Of a stretch of DNA of 64,000 bases, positions 53,001 to 64,000 are shown in pieces; the first letter of the stretch is position 1, and each line of letters starts with the position of its first letter. The notes beneath the pieces are model-generated. The model saw nothing but the letters and a program-made list of their open reading frames with translations, made no database searches and was not told the origin of the DNA. The stretch is from Pinguiococcus pyrenoidosus (taxonomy: Eukaryota; Sar; Pinguiophyceae; Pinguiochrysidales; Pinguiochrysidaceae): assembly GCA_019677205.1 (NCBI GenBank), contig JAAMXY010000976.1, positions 62,001 through 126,000 on the forward strand, in the 5' to 3' direction. Made by a program: the position numbers and the translations under genes.

Positions 53001-56000
53001 TCTCCAAGAGTCCTACACCGACCTTCTGGCCCTGAATGCGGACTCCGTCGGTGTGTCGGTTGGGGTCCGATCGGAGAGTGTGGACGTTCGCGTCCGGGTC
53101 CAGAGCCTTGCGCTCGATAGCCTAAGCCACGAGGAGGGCCGGCCGGAGATCACCAAGACTTCTCCGATTCTGTTTGCGGCTGATGATGAAGACGAGGAAG
53201 AGGATGGAGCACATGAGGCCGGGAGCAGTGGCAAGAAGCGCCCCCCTGCAATTGCTCGATCATGGGCGCAGACTTTTGACAAGCGGGTCTTGAGTGGCAT
53301 CGCTCGCGACGAGGCTTCGCGCACGGGCAGGTCCTTCAAAGGCAGCGCCTTGAATCTAAAGCCAATCGAGGAGAGGGTCAAGACCTGTGTGGCGTCCCTG
53401 GACGGGCAGGGTGACAAAGCAATGCTGCAGTACTGCGGCATCCGCGTCGCGTCACTAGATCCGCTGTTTGCGTTGCTCAGCGAGAGCCCGCTCGCCACCG
53501 TGAATGTGAAGGTCGTTTTCGAGGACGAGTTGTCGCTGGAGACGGAGAAGACAGTCGATGTCCTCGTGGCGCCCTTGCAGGTGAATCTAGCGCCCGCAGA
53601 GCTGGTGCAGCTTCAGTCGACCATTGCTTCACTTGTGGAGGTCTTCGCGGAGCCGTGGCGAGACTTCGTGCCGGATCCCAGGAGGGTCTTTCGCGACTCC
53701 GTCAATGTGAGCGTTCGCAGAATACGGATCGTTTTGCAAGACACCTCGGGGGAGATCAGCTCGTGCTTCCGCCAGAAGGCCTTGGAGGACGACGACGCAG
53801 ACGTTGCGCAGCTTGAGGTCCTTGGCTCGGGCCTGGAATGCACCATGTTCTTCACGCAAAAGTCCGGTGACATCAAGGTGAAAGGCGGCGATCTGCAGAT
53901 CCTGGACAGCCGTTTGCGGAGTGCCGCGAATGGCCTGCCCTTTCCCGTGGTATGCTTCCCTCAACGCGGCCAGGATCAGTCGGCCTTTTACGTCGGCGTC
54001 TACATGGAGCAGGAAAAAGGCTTGGAGTTGGACCTGTCCCTGTTGCCGGTGCAGTCCTTCGTGGTGCTTCCTTGCGTGGGCGAGTACGCCGCGCTCGTGC
54101 TGGAACTCATCGATACGATTGATGTGATCGTGGGCGCGATCGTGATGAAGTTCATCGACGATCAGGACCTTTCCGCACACCCTTCTCCGGCGAGCGGAGG
54201 AGCGGAGTCCGCGCCAACGGCGAAGGACGGACTGCAGAGTGGCCGCGAGCTGCTGGTCCTCCCGGATGATAAGAGAGGCATCTCGTCCCAGCCAGACGCA
54301 GCGGGTTCTGCATTGCAGATCGCTGGGGAAGTGCAGGGGCTCGACTTGATCGTTTCCGAAAGCAACGCTGAGGACGCGGAAGGATTCAGGTTTCGCTTCG
54401 GCGTTCGGCTCCATGTTCTGAATTCGCAGGCCTCCAAGAAGTACAGCGTCGCGGTCGAGGATCTCTCCGTGTACACCGGCCGACACCTCTTCCACGACCC
54501 GGAGTACGACTCAAGCCATCGACCATACGTCGTGCACCCCTTCTCGTGCATTGCGAACATGGCGCTTGCGACCACCGACCGAAGGTTCGAAGCTTCCAGT
54601 GTGTGGTCCGAGGAATCCTCCAGGCTCATCTCTTCTCCCCTTCGCATCGAACCGCGCAGGGTGGAGTCCCTGAACGTTACGATCGCAGCGAAGGCGCTGA
54701 GCCTCCGCCTGGGCTACGTCGACATTATCTTGTTCTCGAGTTTCTATCACCTCGGCTTCGAGCAGCTTCAGGCCGTCTTTCAGGTGAGTTTGTTGCGGAG
54801 AGGCTTCCTCGCCTCTCCATGGCCGGCGCTCACCGCGCTTGCTTTCGCAGATTCGCAGCAAGAGACAGCAAGACTCGGCCTTGGCTTCCGCACGAGAATT
54901 GCTTGGCGCGGTGACCGGTGAGAAGCTGGAGAGCGAGGCGTTTGATACCGCGTCCTTGTCAAGTCAAGCCACATCAAATGACCGCTCTGTGGACACGGCG
55001 TCCTCCTCCTCGGCCGTCGCGTTCTACGACATATCGGAGAGCCGAATCACCGCTGCAGTGGACTGCGAGAGGCTCAGCTTGCTTCTGCTGAACGACGTCG
55101 AGGAGCAGACGACTCCTGTCTTCCGCTTTCTCGTGGACGATCTTGGCGGGATGGGAAGCTCTGAAGAGAAGAAGAGCTTGGGTACGGAGGATTCCCTGTC
55201 CTTCTTCTTGCGGGCTACGGCCTCTGCGGACTTTTGGGACGTTCGCAGAAGTCGATGGGAAAACGTACTGGACCCGATTGGTGCCGGGCTGGGGGTCTCC
55301 TTCCTCTTCGTGCCCGAAGGGGATACGATCTTTGGCCTGGATCTTGGCCTGTCCTTTCAGCTGCATTTCGTCGCCGACGATGCTCTGCGTCTGCGCCTCA
55401 GCACCGATCAGCTTGTTGCGATTGGAGATCTCCACTCGCTGGTGATCTCCCGACTCAATCAACCTGCGATAAAGAGAGAGTCCAATGGAGGAGCCACGGA
55501 AGAGAAGGTGGCGATGGTTGTGAACGAAACTGGCTCCGCGGCGACGCTCTTGGTGCAAAGGAGGCGCGACGGCCGCGAAGTTCTTGTGCACCACTTCCAC
55601 GTGGCGTCGGCCCAGGCCGCTTCCAGTGCCACCACAGGTGGCCCGCTGGACATCATGCTCGAGCATCTCGCAGAAGAGGACGGAGCATCACCTGTCCGAC
55701 AGCGCGAGCGCGAAGAAGACACCATTCAGAAGAGGATCTCGGCCAAGCGACTCCTGCAGCAATGCGAAGTGTCTCTGTGCATGGGTGTTGGCAAGGTGGA
55801 GCCTGGTAGCAGAGGGGCGCTGCCGCGACTTAAGGGGCCGACCAATGCGTCGCGTGTCTACACCGCGCTTGGCTTTGAGAAGGACGGTGCTTCTGTCGGG
55901 GCGTCCGGAGGCCCCGGGCAGGTGGATCGCGCCACCGCGGCGGCAGAGGAGTCAACCACTCTCTTCGAGGTCGAGGCTTTTGAGAACCAGCGGTACAACG

Positions 56001-59000
56001 TGATCCGGAAGCGCTGGCAGACGCCGTATCTGCCGGGCGACCCTTCCCTGTGGTGCAACTCGGATCTTAAGCCGCGGGATGCTCCAGGAGATACCCGCCT
56101 GCCGTCTGGTGCGGCCTGCGTGGAGCAGTGGTCTGTGCGGCCTCACCTGGGCGGTATTCAAGGGGTGCACTTCGATTCGAAAGGGTGGACGTACGGACCG
56201 GACTTTCGCAGTCTTGCCCAAGCTAGCGGAGTTGCCGCACATCGAGTTCAGAGGGACACCGATCTGGTGCGTCAACGACGATGGACCTGCCGCTACCGCG
56301 CGGACAGCAGCGGTCAAGTGGTTCCCCTGGTCTGGGAAGTAGAGCACTCCAAGGGTGGCCGGACAATCGCACGGATACGCTCTCCTTGCACTGTGGTCAA
56401 CATGTGCAAGGTTCCGTTGGAGTTCGAGTCCATTGCCATTCCGGATCGACAAGTCCCGGGCGGCTCGAAGCTCTTCTACGTCGAGCCCGGGCAAAGGGGT
56501 TGCATTCCTGTGGACTGCGCTCTCCGGGGAGGCGTCCGGCTTCGTCCGCGCGTCCCGGCAAGCGGCGAGTACGGATGGACATCCCCGGTAGCTGTGCTGC
56601 CCTCTGCAGCCGACGTCGAGCAAAGCTATCAACTCTCCTCGGCGGGTGTGACCAGTGGGTTGCGGTCCTTCTCTGTTCGTGCGTCCGTTCGGGCGCGCAG
56701 GAATCTAGTTGAGCTGACGGTCGGCCCCGTCGCTGTTGTTCACAATCTCCTGCCATGTCCGCTGGTGTTCATGTCCTGTGCCGCGGAGACTACGGGGCAG
56801 ACTGTCGTGGCGAAGGTCGGACCATCTTGTGCGCTGGACTTGCATCATGACGAGGACTTCATGTTCTGCATGCAGCTGCAAGGCCACGACCAGTCGGAGT
56901 ACATAAGCGTCTCTTCCCACGTTGATCCCGACTTGCGAATGCACCCCATCACTTGGAGCAGCCGGGAAAGCGAGAGCAACGGCGAAGGCATGAGGGCCGG
57001 GAACGCTGGCCGCAGTAGTCCAAGCGTTGTTCGGGTAAGCCTTCGCAACGAAGACGAGGCGGGCGCGGTGCCTCTCAGCCTCCTCTGCCGGTGTGAGAGA
57101 TCGTTGGGCAAGAGGAGGGACGAGAGTCTCCGCGGAACGATAGGAATCAGGGTGTGGAGTGCCCTCTGGGTCGTCAACTGGTCGAACACGCACTTGATGC
57201 TGGGCCAAGAAGTGAAAAGCTCACGAACGCCGAGTACGCTCTGTGAAGTGTCCCTGCCCAAGAAGGTGTACATCGACGACGAGGACGTGCTGGTCGAGGA
57301 GCTACGAGCCGGATACGAGGCTCATATGTCCAGTGCACAGCTTGCGCAGGGCAAGGTCATGGGCATGCGCGAGTTTGTGTCCGACAAGGCAGAGGTGCTA
57401 AAGGACTGTGGCGTGCACGGAGTTGGGCTTTCTATGGCGTCTCCTGATCAGCTCGAGAGTACGAAGCTCGCCATCGGCTTGAGGACGCCGTCGTCGACAC
57501 GCTGGAGCACCGTCTTCGACGTGGAGACGCTGGGACAGTTCCCTCTGGAAGTGTCGGTGGGCGAGCACGAGCAACCCCGAAGTGGCAACGCCTACATCCA
57601 CTTGGTTGGGAGCATATCTACGGCGCCCGGTATCTTTGGAAGCTGCCGGACTCGGATCCTCGCGCTCAGTCCCCGGACCGCCGTGGTAAATTGCTGCAGC
57701 GCCGAGCTGGACATGGGGCAGGCTGGTGCCTCTTCTTCGGGTGACCCGAGCAACGTCCTCACGCTCCCAGGCATGTCGCAGAAGGGGATTCTGGTCGCTC
57801 TGTCGGACGCGTCGGGAAGCGTGTCGGGAGGGATCCTGGCGCACTTCAGGCTGCCGGGCACGGACTGGTCGTTGGAGCCGATCAACCTGTCCCAGTTCGG
57901 CAGCTTCTCTCTGCATCTCCCCGGAGCAAAGCGGAAGGCGAAGAGTCTTGTCGGAGAAGCGAGCGCCGTGCACCTCACGGATGCGCCCACACCTCCCACA
58001 CGCGGCTCGAATGCGTCCGATGAAGGCGTGGCTTTGCCGTCCCTGCCCGCTGCAGTTCGAGATTCTGTGCAGATGGACACCGGGGTACATGATGGCGAGG
58101 CAGTCATCCACGTCGAGGTCACCACCCCAGGCCTTGGGGTCGCGGCAGGGATTGGCCCCGGCTCGATTCCGAACCTGGGCCGTGCGGAGACTCTAGTAAT
58201 TGTCTGGTGCAACGTGGGGCCGTCATCGATAGTCCAGTACCCGCCGTCCCTGAGAGTGCCGCCGCCGCTGTACACGATTGTGAATCACACCGACAAGATG
58301 ATAAGCTTTCGGCAGAAGTCCGATCGTCCTTCGGAAGCTTCCAGGCGCGGGGAGAACGGGAGGAAAGGGAAGTTCCCCTTCTGGAATGTGCTCCCGTGTT
58401 CCGGGAAGGTGTTCGGCTGGTCGGCGCCGACTCGCTCGCATGCGCTGGAGGCGGTCTCCCTGGCTGGCACGTTCGTCGATCTGCCGTCATTCGAGATCGT
58501 CGGACAAGAGCATCTGATCGATCTCGGCGGCACCTTTGCCGGCAAAAAGTCTGTCTTCGGCGTGTACGCGCGGGTCGTCATGGAGGCCAACTCCAAGGTC
58601 CTTCATTTGTGGTCTGCGGCAGGCGCGAAAGGCAGCCGAGCTGGCGCAGGGGTGCCTAGAAAGGTCACGTCGGCGATGGACAGTCTCTTCCGCGGGCACA
58701 GGCACCAAAAGCTTCTGGAAGGGCGGAGTCCACACCACCGAGGCGGGAGACGAGCGAATCCGTCGGAGCGAAGCGCTCGTCGGAAGGTGGACTCGGGCGT
58801 GGCGCTCAGCGTCCCAGGCATCTCGATGAGTTTCATTGCGACCACCAAGGAGAGCAAGAGCCGAGTCGAGCGCAGGCGAGAAGTTCTGCGGCTCCATGTG
58901 CGCGACGTGTACGCAAGGACGCTTGCGACAAACCGGGAGTTCAAGTTGAAGATCGGGGACATCCAGATCGACAACTTCATGAAGTACGCCGTGTTTCCCG

Positions 59001-60940
59001 TGGCGCTCGGACGAAGCCGCAGCTTGCCCGCGTACCTGCGGCCGTCCGGAAGAGGCGAAGGGAGGAAGATTTCCGACGCCAGTGCGCTGCAGCAGATGCA
59101 TGAGGAGCAGGACACGGACACGGACGCGGACACGAACGCGAAGGCGCTTGTTGAGAGCGCCCCTGTCTTGGAGTTGGACACCTTTTTCATGCAGCCGTCA
59201 GGGGGACAGGCCAAGTCCACCGAGGAAGGAGGCGACAGCGGTGGACCTGCAGGTCGGGTGCTGTCCCTGCGGCTTCTTCCGCTGGAGATCCAGCTCGACT
59301 ACTACAGCAGCGTCCGGCTGGTGGAGATGATCGAGCCATTTATTTCGTCCTACAGCCTTTCCCAGACCAAGGCGATCCACGCGCCGCAGCGCTGGCTGCT
59401 GGAGACGTTGAGCGTCGTTCGCGGCACGATCAAGTCGCCGTCCACGGCGGGGCTCGACGTGCAGAGGGTGCTCCGCTCGGCTCAGCGGCCGCGCATCTAT
59501 TTTTTGAGCATCTGGATGCACCCCATCCAGATCAACGCGAGCTTCATAGCGACGCGCGTCACGGAGGACGCCGAAGTAGCAGATGCGGAGGAGGCCGCGG
59601 GGCCTCAGGGGCAGGGGACGGATGGAGTCTCGGAGGGCTTTCTCGGGGGGATCGGGCGCAGTGCGGTCGATTTCGCGTCCTCGTTGGCCACCGTGCACCG
59701 TGCGCCGATCCGGTTCACAACATTTGCGACGGAGCACGCTACGATCAGCGGCGACTCGTTGCAGCACATCCTTCGCACGTTTTACCTCCGGCAGCTCCTG
59801 CCGCAGCTGGTCCTGGTGGCCGGATCTCTCAGCGTTCTCGGCAACCCTGTTGAGCTCTGCTCTTCCATCGGAACAGGCGTGCGAGATCTCTTCTACGAGC
59901 CCGTCCAGGGTCTGATGGTCAGTCCCGCCGAGGCGGCCAAGGGCGTAGTCCGCGGCACGTCGTCGCTGATTCGGGGGGTGGTCACGGGGGCGTTCGGGAC
60001 GGTGACGGGCATCGGCGACGGCGTGAGCCGAAACCTGGCGCTGCTCAGCATCGACCGCGAGTTCACGTCCCAGCGCGAGGCGACCCGAAACGCCCAGGTC
60101 GCGTCCCGCGGCGGGGTCATGACCGGCATCGGCAAGGGCATCGGCTTTGGAATCGGCGGGGTGGTCGGAGGGGTGTCGGGCATCATCACGCAGCCCATCC
60201 GCGGTGCCAGGCAAGAAGGCGTGGGGGGCTTCGTGAAGGGCGTGGGCCGTGGCCTCGTCGGCGCTGTTGTCAAGCCCGTGGTGGGCGTCACAGACGCCGC
60301 AGTCAGCGTCATGTCTGGCATCAGCAACCAGGTGGACAAGCTCACGAACTTGCAGCACCTGGAGCCGCGGATGGCGCTTGCGTGGGATCCCATGTCTAGG
60401 TCCTTCGAGATGGGCGGGCACAGCATGGTCAACGACGTCGCGCAGCTGCTGCTTGAGACGGGCAAGCTCGTGGACGAGGAGCGGAAGGGCGCGACCATGG
60501 ACATCAGCAACATGAAGCAGACCGTTCAGCGGATGATCTTCTCCGAGCTGGAGGAGGAGAAGGAGGAGGTATTCCAGAAGCTTTTGGCCGTGGGGGAGAG
60601 CGCCGTGCTAGTCAGCAGCGAGCGGGTCTTCTTTTTCTCGATGAGCGGCTTGCTGGAGGCGGAGCGCACGCTGAGGGCGAAGGCCGCTCAGTCCGGCTTT
60701 AGCCAGATGTTCCGGCGACTGGACGTCTCCCAGAAGTGTTCACAGATTGCTTTGCGACACATCAACCTCGTCGCGGCGGCGCAGCCAACCCCTGTCGAGG
60801 ACAGGTTGACGCGCTCGCAGACGACGAGCACGATGTGTCTCCACATTGTGTACGAGGAGTCCAAGAAGACTATTCTCGAGGGTCCAGAGCGGGATGTACG
60901 TCTGGCAGAAGCATACTTCCGGGCCCTGCTCAACAGCTAG
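50059..60940 (+). CDS. VPS13: VPS13 family bridge-like lipid transfer protein
   Basis: Two exons (50059-54783 and 54851-60940) join in phase to 3604 residues. VPS13 proteins are long hydrophobic-groove rods that move bulk lipid between membranes at contact sites. The N-terminal chorein domain is plain: MVLNALTKVFGEYVTGLNRE, VELRDVALNPKA, and LKVWVPWASLETKPV. A VAB/SHR-BD-type region lies around residues 2080-2700 (TVVNMCKVPLEFESI at its start). VPS13_C begins near residue 3040 (RLLPLEIQLDYYSSVRLVEM), then the ATG2_C-like Gly-rich amphipathic region from about 3270 (VVRGTSSLIRGVVTGAFGTV), and a PH-like end (ERVFFFSMSGLLEAER). Only one 67-bp intron in nearly 11 kb. Which paralogue it matches cannot be told. 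The start ATG at 50059 fits the chorein N-terminus. Confidence 0.95.
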
Positions 60941-61306
60941 TGCCGAGACGCTCGCCGGCGATCGGAGCTTCCTGCATCAGCTTGGCATAGCGTTCGCGCG
61001 GCGTAGGTTCTCAAAGTAAGGATCTACAAGTAGATCTTAACAGATTAGCTTGATGCGGGCTCGCCAAGGGAGCGAGAGTTGGTGGAGCCCAAGTTTTGGT
61101 CAGAGAAAGATGTGCAGAAAGATGCGCAGAAAGATATGAACAGATATGATCTGCTTCGCAATTGCCATCCAGCCACACAGCAGTCTCCTGGCTCATGAAC
61201 ACAGCTTGCTTTATGCGACACCCTATCCCCGAGTGGCTCGCAAAAGTGGTCAGCACTTTTTCTCCAGGCACCCGGAGCATTGCCCGCGTGGGGTTCCACA
61301 GGCATC
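60941..61306. other. Spacer 3' of VPS13
   Basis: 366 bp; contains a short imperfect repeat of GCAGAAAGAT (about 61108-61140). No gene recognised. Confidence 0.45.
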
Positions 61307-62482
61307 CTATGCCCACCCGGATCTGGCAAGCCGTCTTCGGCGAGCGCGCCAACCGGGATCTCGATCCCGGAGGGATCTGCGTGGCAAGGACGGCTTCAGC
61401 CTGGCTGGGAATCGAGAAGCGTGTCCTCGAGCTATCCTCCTCCACTCCAGGCCATACGTTTGCTCGAGTCGCGTACCAGTCTGCGCCTCAACACGGCTGG
61501 CCTCGGCGCGGTAGCTTCTCCAATGCACGCGCTGGGCGTCTCGATCGCGAAGCTTGGTCCGCACCGATGAGTCCTCAACTGCTGCGGCGAGCGACCCAGC
61601 TCGCTTAGCCGGGGTGCGGCCGTCGGCGAAGGCCAACGAAACTTCCTTTCTGCCCGAGAGGATGTGCCTTCTCATCGCCGCACGATGATTTCGTCGTGGT
61701 TGCAGAGGAGCGTCGCGGCCTGGCGTGATACGACAAGCGGCTGCCTGGTGAAGGGCGTTTGCGCTGCGCTCTCCCTGCTTCGGAGTCGCTGGCGCGCTAC
61801 GCTCCCCCAGTCTGCCGTATCTCACCAGCTTTTTCCCTCGAATCGCGCGGCCAAGATGGCTGGCAGCCATGGGGGACGTCCGAGATGAGCTGTTGCTTAC
61901 GGTGCCCTTCGTCTCCAACGCCCGTTGCTTGCCGAGCCAGGCGTCGGCCTTGGCAGCCGTCTTCGCCACAGGTGACGCCGAGACGCGCAATGGAGGCGGG
62001 GTCGGAAAGTTCTGGTCTGCCCGGACGCATGGCGCCGTGTTTGGCCGATGTCGCGTCGGGTCAAGCCACGGCGTTTGGAGGTCCTTCAGGAGCTCCCGCG
62101 GCAGTCTCACAGCCTGCTCCCGCCAAGCCGTCGACCACGAGGCCACGGCGCTCTGGCTCCCGGTGTCTCCACATTCCTCGCCAGCCACCGATAGCGGCTT
62201 CCAAAAGGCGTGGGCGGTTGACGGTCGCGTCCGGGGTTGTCGATGCAGAAGCTGCGTTGTTGGGATTCCTTGCGATGGAGCTGTGGCCCTCGAGAGTCCC
62301 CAGCAGCAGGGGCTCCGGAGCGGATTGCTTCTCATCCTCCGCGACGATTCCCAAAGGACGCGTTCAGCCGCCACTCCCCTGCCCATTTCGTATGAACCTC
62401 TGCGTGAAAAAGAGAGGTCTGCCGCTTTGCGAGCTAGCAACGCTTTGCGCTTTGCGCTGCGGCCGACGTGCTGCTCAGACAA
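61307..62482 (-). CDS. Hypothetical Arg/Ser-rich protein (uncertain gene)
   Basis: An open frame of about 390 codons on the minus strand with no in-frame ATG at its very start; the first exon is probably further right (an ATG at about 62578 opens MCSRFSRTKLFKQRTSLKRV with a possible donor near 62485) or translation begins at an internal ATG. The sequence is disordered and basic, with short motifs RPSTAHAFWKPL and RHRPNTAPC that recall Arg-Pro-x-Thr-Ala motifs of microtubule-associated ciliary proteins, and a helical C-terminal part (VHWRSYRAEASRVEAQTGTR). Its orientation fits the strand alternation of the region. High Arg content in GC-rich DNA also suits a chance frame, so confidence is low. 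Confidence 0.35.
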   Translation of the reverse strand: MSEQHVGRSAKRKALLARKAADLSFSRRGSYEMGRGVAAERVLWESSRRMRSNPLRSPCCWGLSRATAPSQGIPTTQLLHRQPRTRPSTAHAFWKPLSVAGEECGDTGSQSAVASWSTAWREQAVRLPRELLKDLQTPWLDPTRHRPNTAPCVRADQNFPTPPPLRVSASPVAKTAAKADAWLGKQRALETKGTVSNSSSRTSPMAASHLGRAIRGKKLVRYGRLGERSAPATPKQGERSANALHQAAACRITPGRDAPLQPRRNHRAAMRRHILSGRKEVSLAFADGRTPAKRAGSLAAAVEDSSVRTKLRDRDAQRVHWRSYRAEASRVEAQTGTRLEQTYGLEWRRIARGHASRFPARLKPSLPRRSLRDRDPGWRARRRRLARSGWA

Positions 62483-62600
62483 GGCTTAGCACCTCTACCG
62501 CGATGTGGAAGTCGTCGCTGACCCTCTTGAGCGAAGTCCGCTGTTTGAAGAGCTTCGTGCGGGAGAAGCGACTACACATCTCGTACAACGTCGCGCGCCG

Positions 62601-62640
62601 TTTGCCAAATCTTCGCAGCGTTTGCCAAATCTTCGCAGCG
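62601..62640. repeat. Direct repeat, 2 x 20 bp
   Basis: Two adjacent perfect copies of the 20-bp unit GTTTGCCAAATCTTCGCAGC in the spacer left of the last gene. Confidence 0.85.
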
Positions 62641-62894
62641 CTTTTGGCGCCAGGAAGGCAAGGGTCCTCACATCACCCCTCGCGAGGCCACCGGGTTTCT
62701 CAGAGCGCCATCGCCGCGACCACCTTCGTCAGTCGCATCGGACGCGAAGCCAAATTCGCGTTCGATTCAAAAGCCGAAGGCGCTTCGATTCAAAGGTCGA
62801 ATGCGCGGGAAAAACGGAGGAACAGCCAGTGTGACGGACGGAATCCGGCGCGCGGCGGATCCGTAGCCGAATTCGAAGCGGCGTTGGCGTCAGA

Positions 62895-64000
62895 ATGGCG
62901 CTCATCTCCCCGGAGGCCTTCGCGCTGCGGCGTCGAGAGGTGCTGGAGAGTCTGTCGCAGAGTGGCGGCGGCGCGGAGGACCGCAGCACGCGCCACACGT
63001 TGCTGACGGCCGCCGGCGCGGACTTGCTGCGTGCGCACGCCACCCTTTGGTCCACTTCGGAGGCCGCTTTGGACCCGGACGTCTCTGCGTGGCGCGCGGA
63101 TCTGGAGCACTGGACGGCTCAAGCGTCCGGGCGGCCTGTACACCCGGACGCGGACTTCGAGGCCATCAAACTGTGCCGGCTGTTGTGGCTCCCGACGACA
63201 CCCGGGCCACTGAAAGAGGTCTGCGCGGCGGCGCTCCGCGGATTTCCCTTCTGGCCGCATGGAGAAGACGCCGAAGCCCTGCGAGTGGCGTCGCCGCGTC
63301 ATGCGCACTTCTCGCCGGGCGCAAACTACGGCTCGGAGAACCACAGTCTACTGTATCTCGCCAGTGGCGTGTTGTACTACGGCTTCCTGCTGTCCGGCGA
63401 GCGTCTTGACTGCGGGTTGGATCTGCCCTGGGCCGACGACCCAGAGCTGCTTCAGTACGCAGCGCTTCAGCAGCAGAGGTGGGTGACGATGGCCGCCAGA
63501 CGGGACGAGTTGCGCTTCTGACACCTCGGCGAGGCGCAGGGTGCTCAAGCTGTGCTTGGCACGTGTCGAGGCGTTTCGCCATCTCGGTTGGAGCGAGGTG
63601 AACGCGCCGGTGTACTCCCTCCTGAGCTTTGCAGCAGTGATCTCGCTGTATGACTTTGGTCCCCAGACCTTCAAAGAGCCTTGCGATCTTGCGCTTCACA
63701 TGGTACGTGCTCCAGCACTCCCGCGAGCTGTGGCGTGCCGCATCCGGCGGAGGCTGAGCCCGAAGACTCAAACCCACAGATGTGCGAAAGCCTGCTACTG
63801 TGCACGGATGCCTCAGGTCGCTGCATCTCCGCCACGCCGAGGGCAACTGGCGGTGCACGGTCGATGTCGCGAGGTAGGTCTCTCTTTCTCGTGCGCCGGC
63901 CGTGTCGTCATGCTTTTCTCGTGACGCTCACTTCTTTTTCTTCGCTTCTGTTCCATGAGAAGGGCGCCGTGCGCTGGATGGCTTGATCTATCTTTTGACG
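62895..64000 (+). CDS. Unidentified protein, 3' truncated by window edge
   Basis: Exons 62895-63478, 63540-63702 and 63780-63873 join in phase; a fourth probably starts near 63963 and runs off the window. The start MALISPEAFALRRREVLESL is the first ATG of the frame. About 290 residues are visible: a helical N-terminal part, then LCRLLWLPTTPGPLKEVCAA, HFSPGANYGSENHSLLYLAS, and after the splice VLKLCLARVEAFRHLGWSEV and FKEPCDLALHM. GSENHSLLYLASGVLYYGFL resembles the EN-His region of helical-toroid polysaccharide lyase or heparinase-like proteins, but the match is too short to name a function. No signal peptide seen. Confidence 0.6.

Noticed and set aside
61759-63006. 415-codon open frame on the plus strand
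   Set aside because: Ser/Pro/Arg-rich without motifs, and its end overlaps the start of the last gene in another frame; the minus strand is the slightly better candidate.

Overview
This is a GC-rich, gene-dense nuclear region of a flagellated unicellular eukaryote, most likely an alga with a red-derived complex plastid (heterokont-like). The evidence is spliceosomal GT-AG introns, mostly 60-150 bp; cilium genes (BBS5, ARL3, a kinesin-9-like motor); a plant/algal-type sterol C-24 methyltransferase; a RecN-type ATPase whose N-terminus is a signal peptide followed by an ASAFAP-like LAWAP; a bZIP factor with an NxxMHARxxRxRKK basic region of the kind I associate with stramenopiles; and a long LRR protein whose C-terminal module recalls oomycete/diatom proteins. 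The lineage is inference. No mobile element, CRISPR array, rRNA or convincing tRNA was seen.

Layout, left to right: UAP1 C-terminus (+, cut by the left edge), cyclophilin (-), coronin (+), sterol methyltransferase (-), ER glucosidase I (+), ENY2 (-), secretory JmjC/cupin protein (+), LSm5 (-), G-protein beta (+), BBS5 (-), ARL3 (+), AGFG-type ArfGAP (-), SLC35F6-like transporter (+), kinesin-9-like (-), LRR protein (+), dual-bZIP factor (-), PP2A-type phosphatase (+, with a 36-N assembly gap in an intron), putative glycosyltransferase (-), N-acetyltransferase/PhzF fusion (-), RecN-like (+), PWWP protein (-), VPS13 (+, about 3600 aa), a low-confidence hypothetical gene (-), and the 5' part of an unidentified gene (+, cut by the right edge).

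Almost every gene is on the opposite strand to its neighbour, so the region is a chain of head-to-head pairs sharing one promoter spacer and tail-to-tail pairs sharing one 3' spacer. Several head-to-head spacers hold clusters of CCAAT boxes, and two tail-to-tail spacers hold minisatellites. Exon structures were rebuilt by hand from splice signals, reading-phase agreement and family conservation.

Themes: protein glycosylation and the secretory pathway (UAP1, glucosidase I, glycosyltransferase, JmjC protein, ArfGAP), lipid and membrane traffic (sterol methyltransferase, VPS13, SLC35F6-like, coronin), cilium (BBS5, ARL3, kinesin), signalling (Gbeta, PP2A) and gene expression (ENY2, LSm5, bZIP, PWWP). 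The most unusual items are the acetyltransferase-PhzF fusion, the protein with two bZIP domains, the CaaX-like end of UAP1 and the near-perfect strand alternation.
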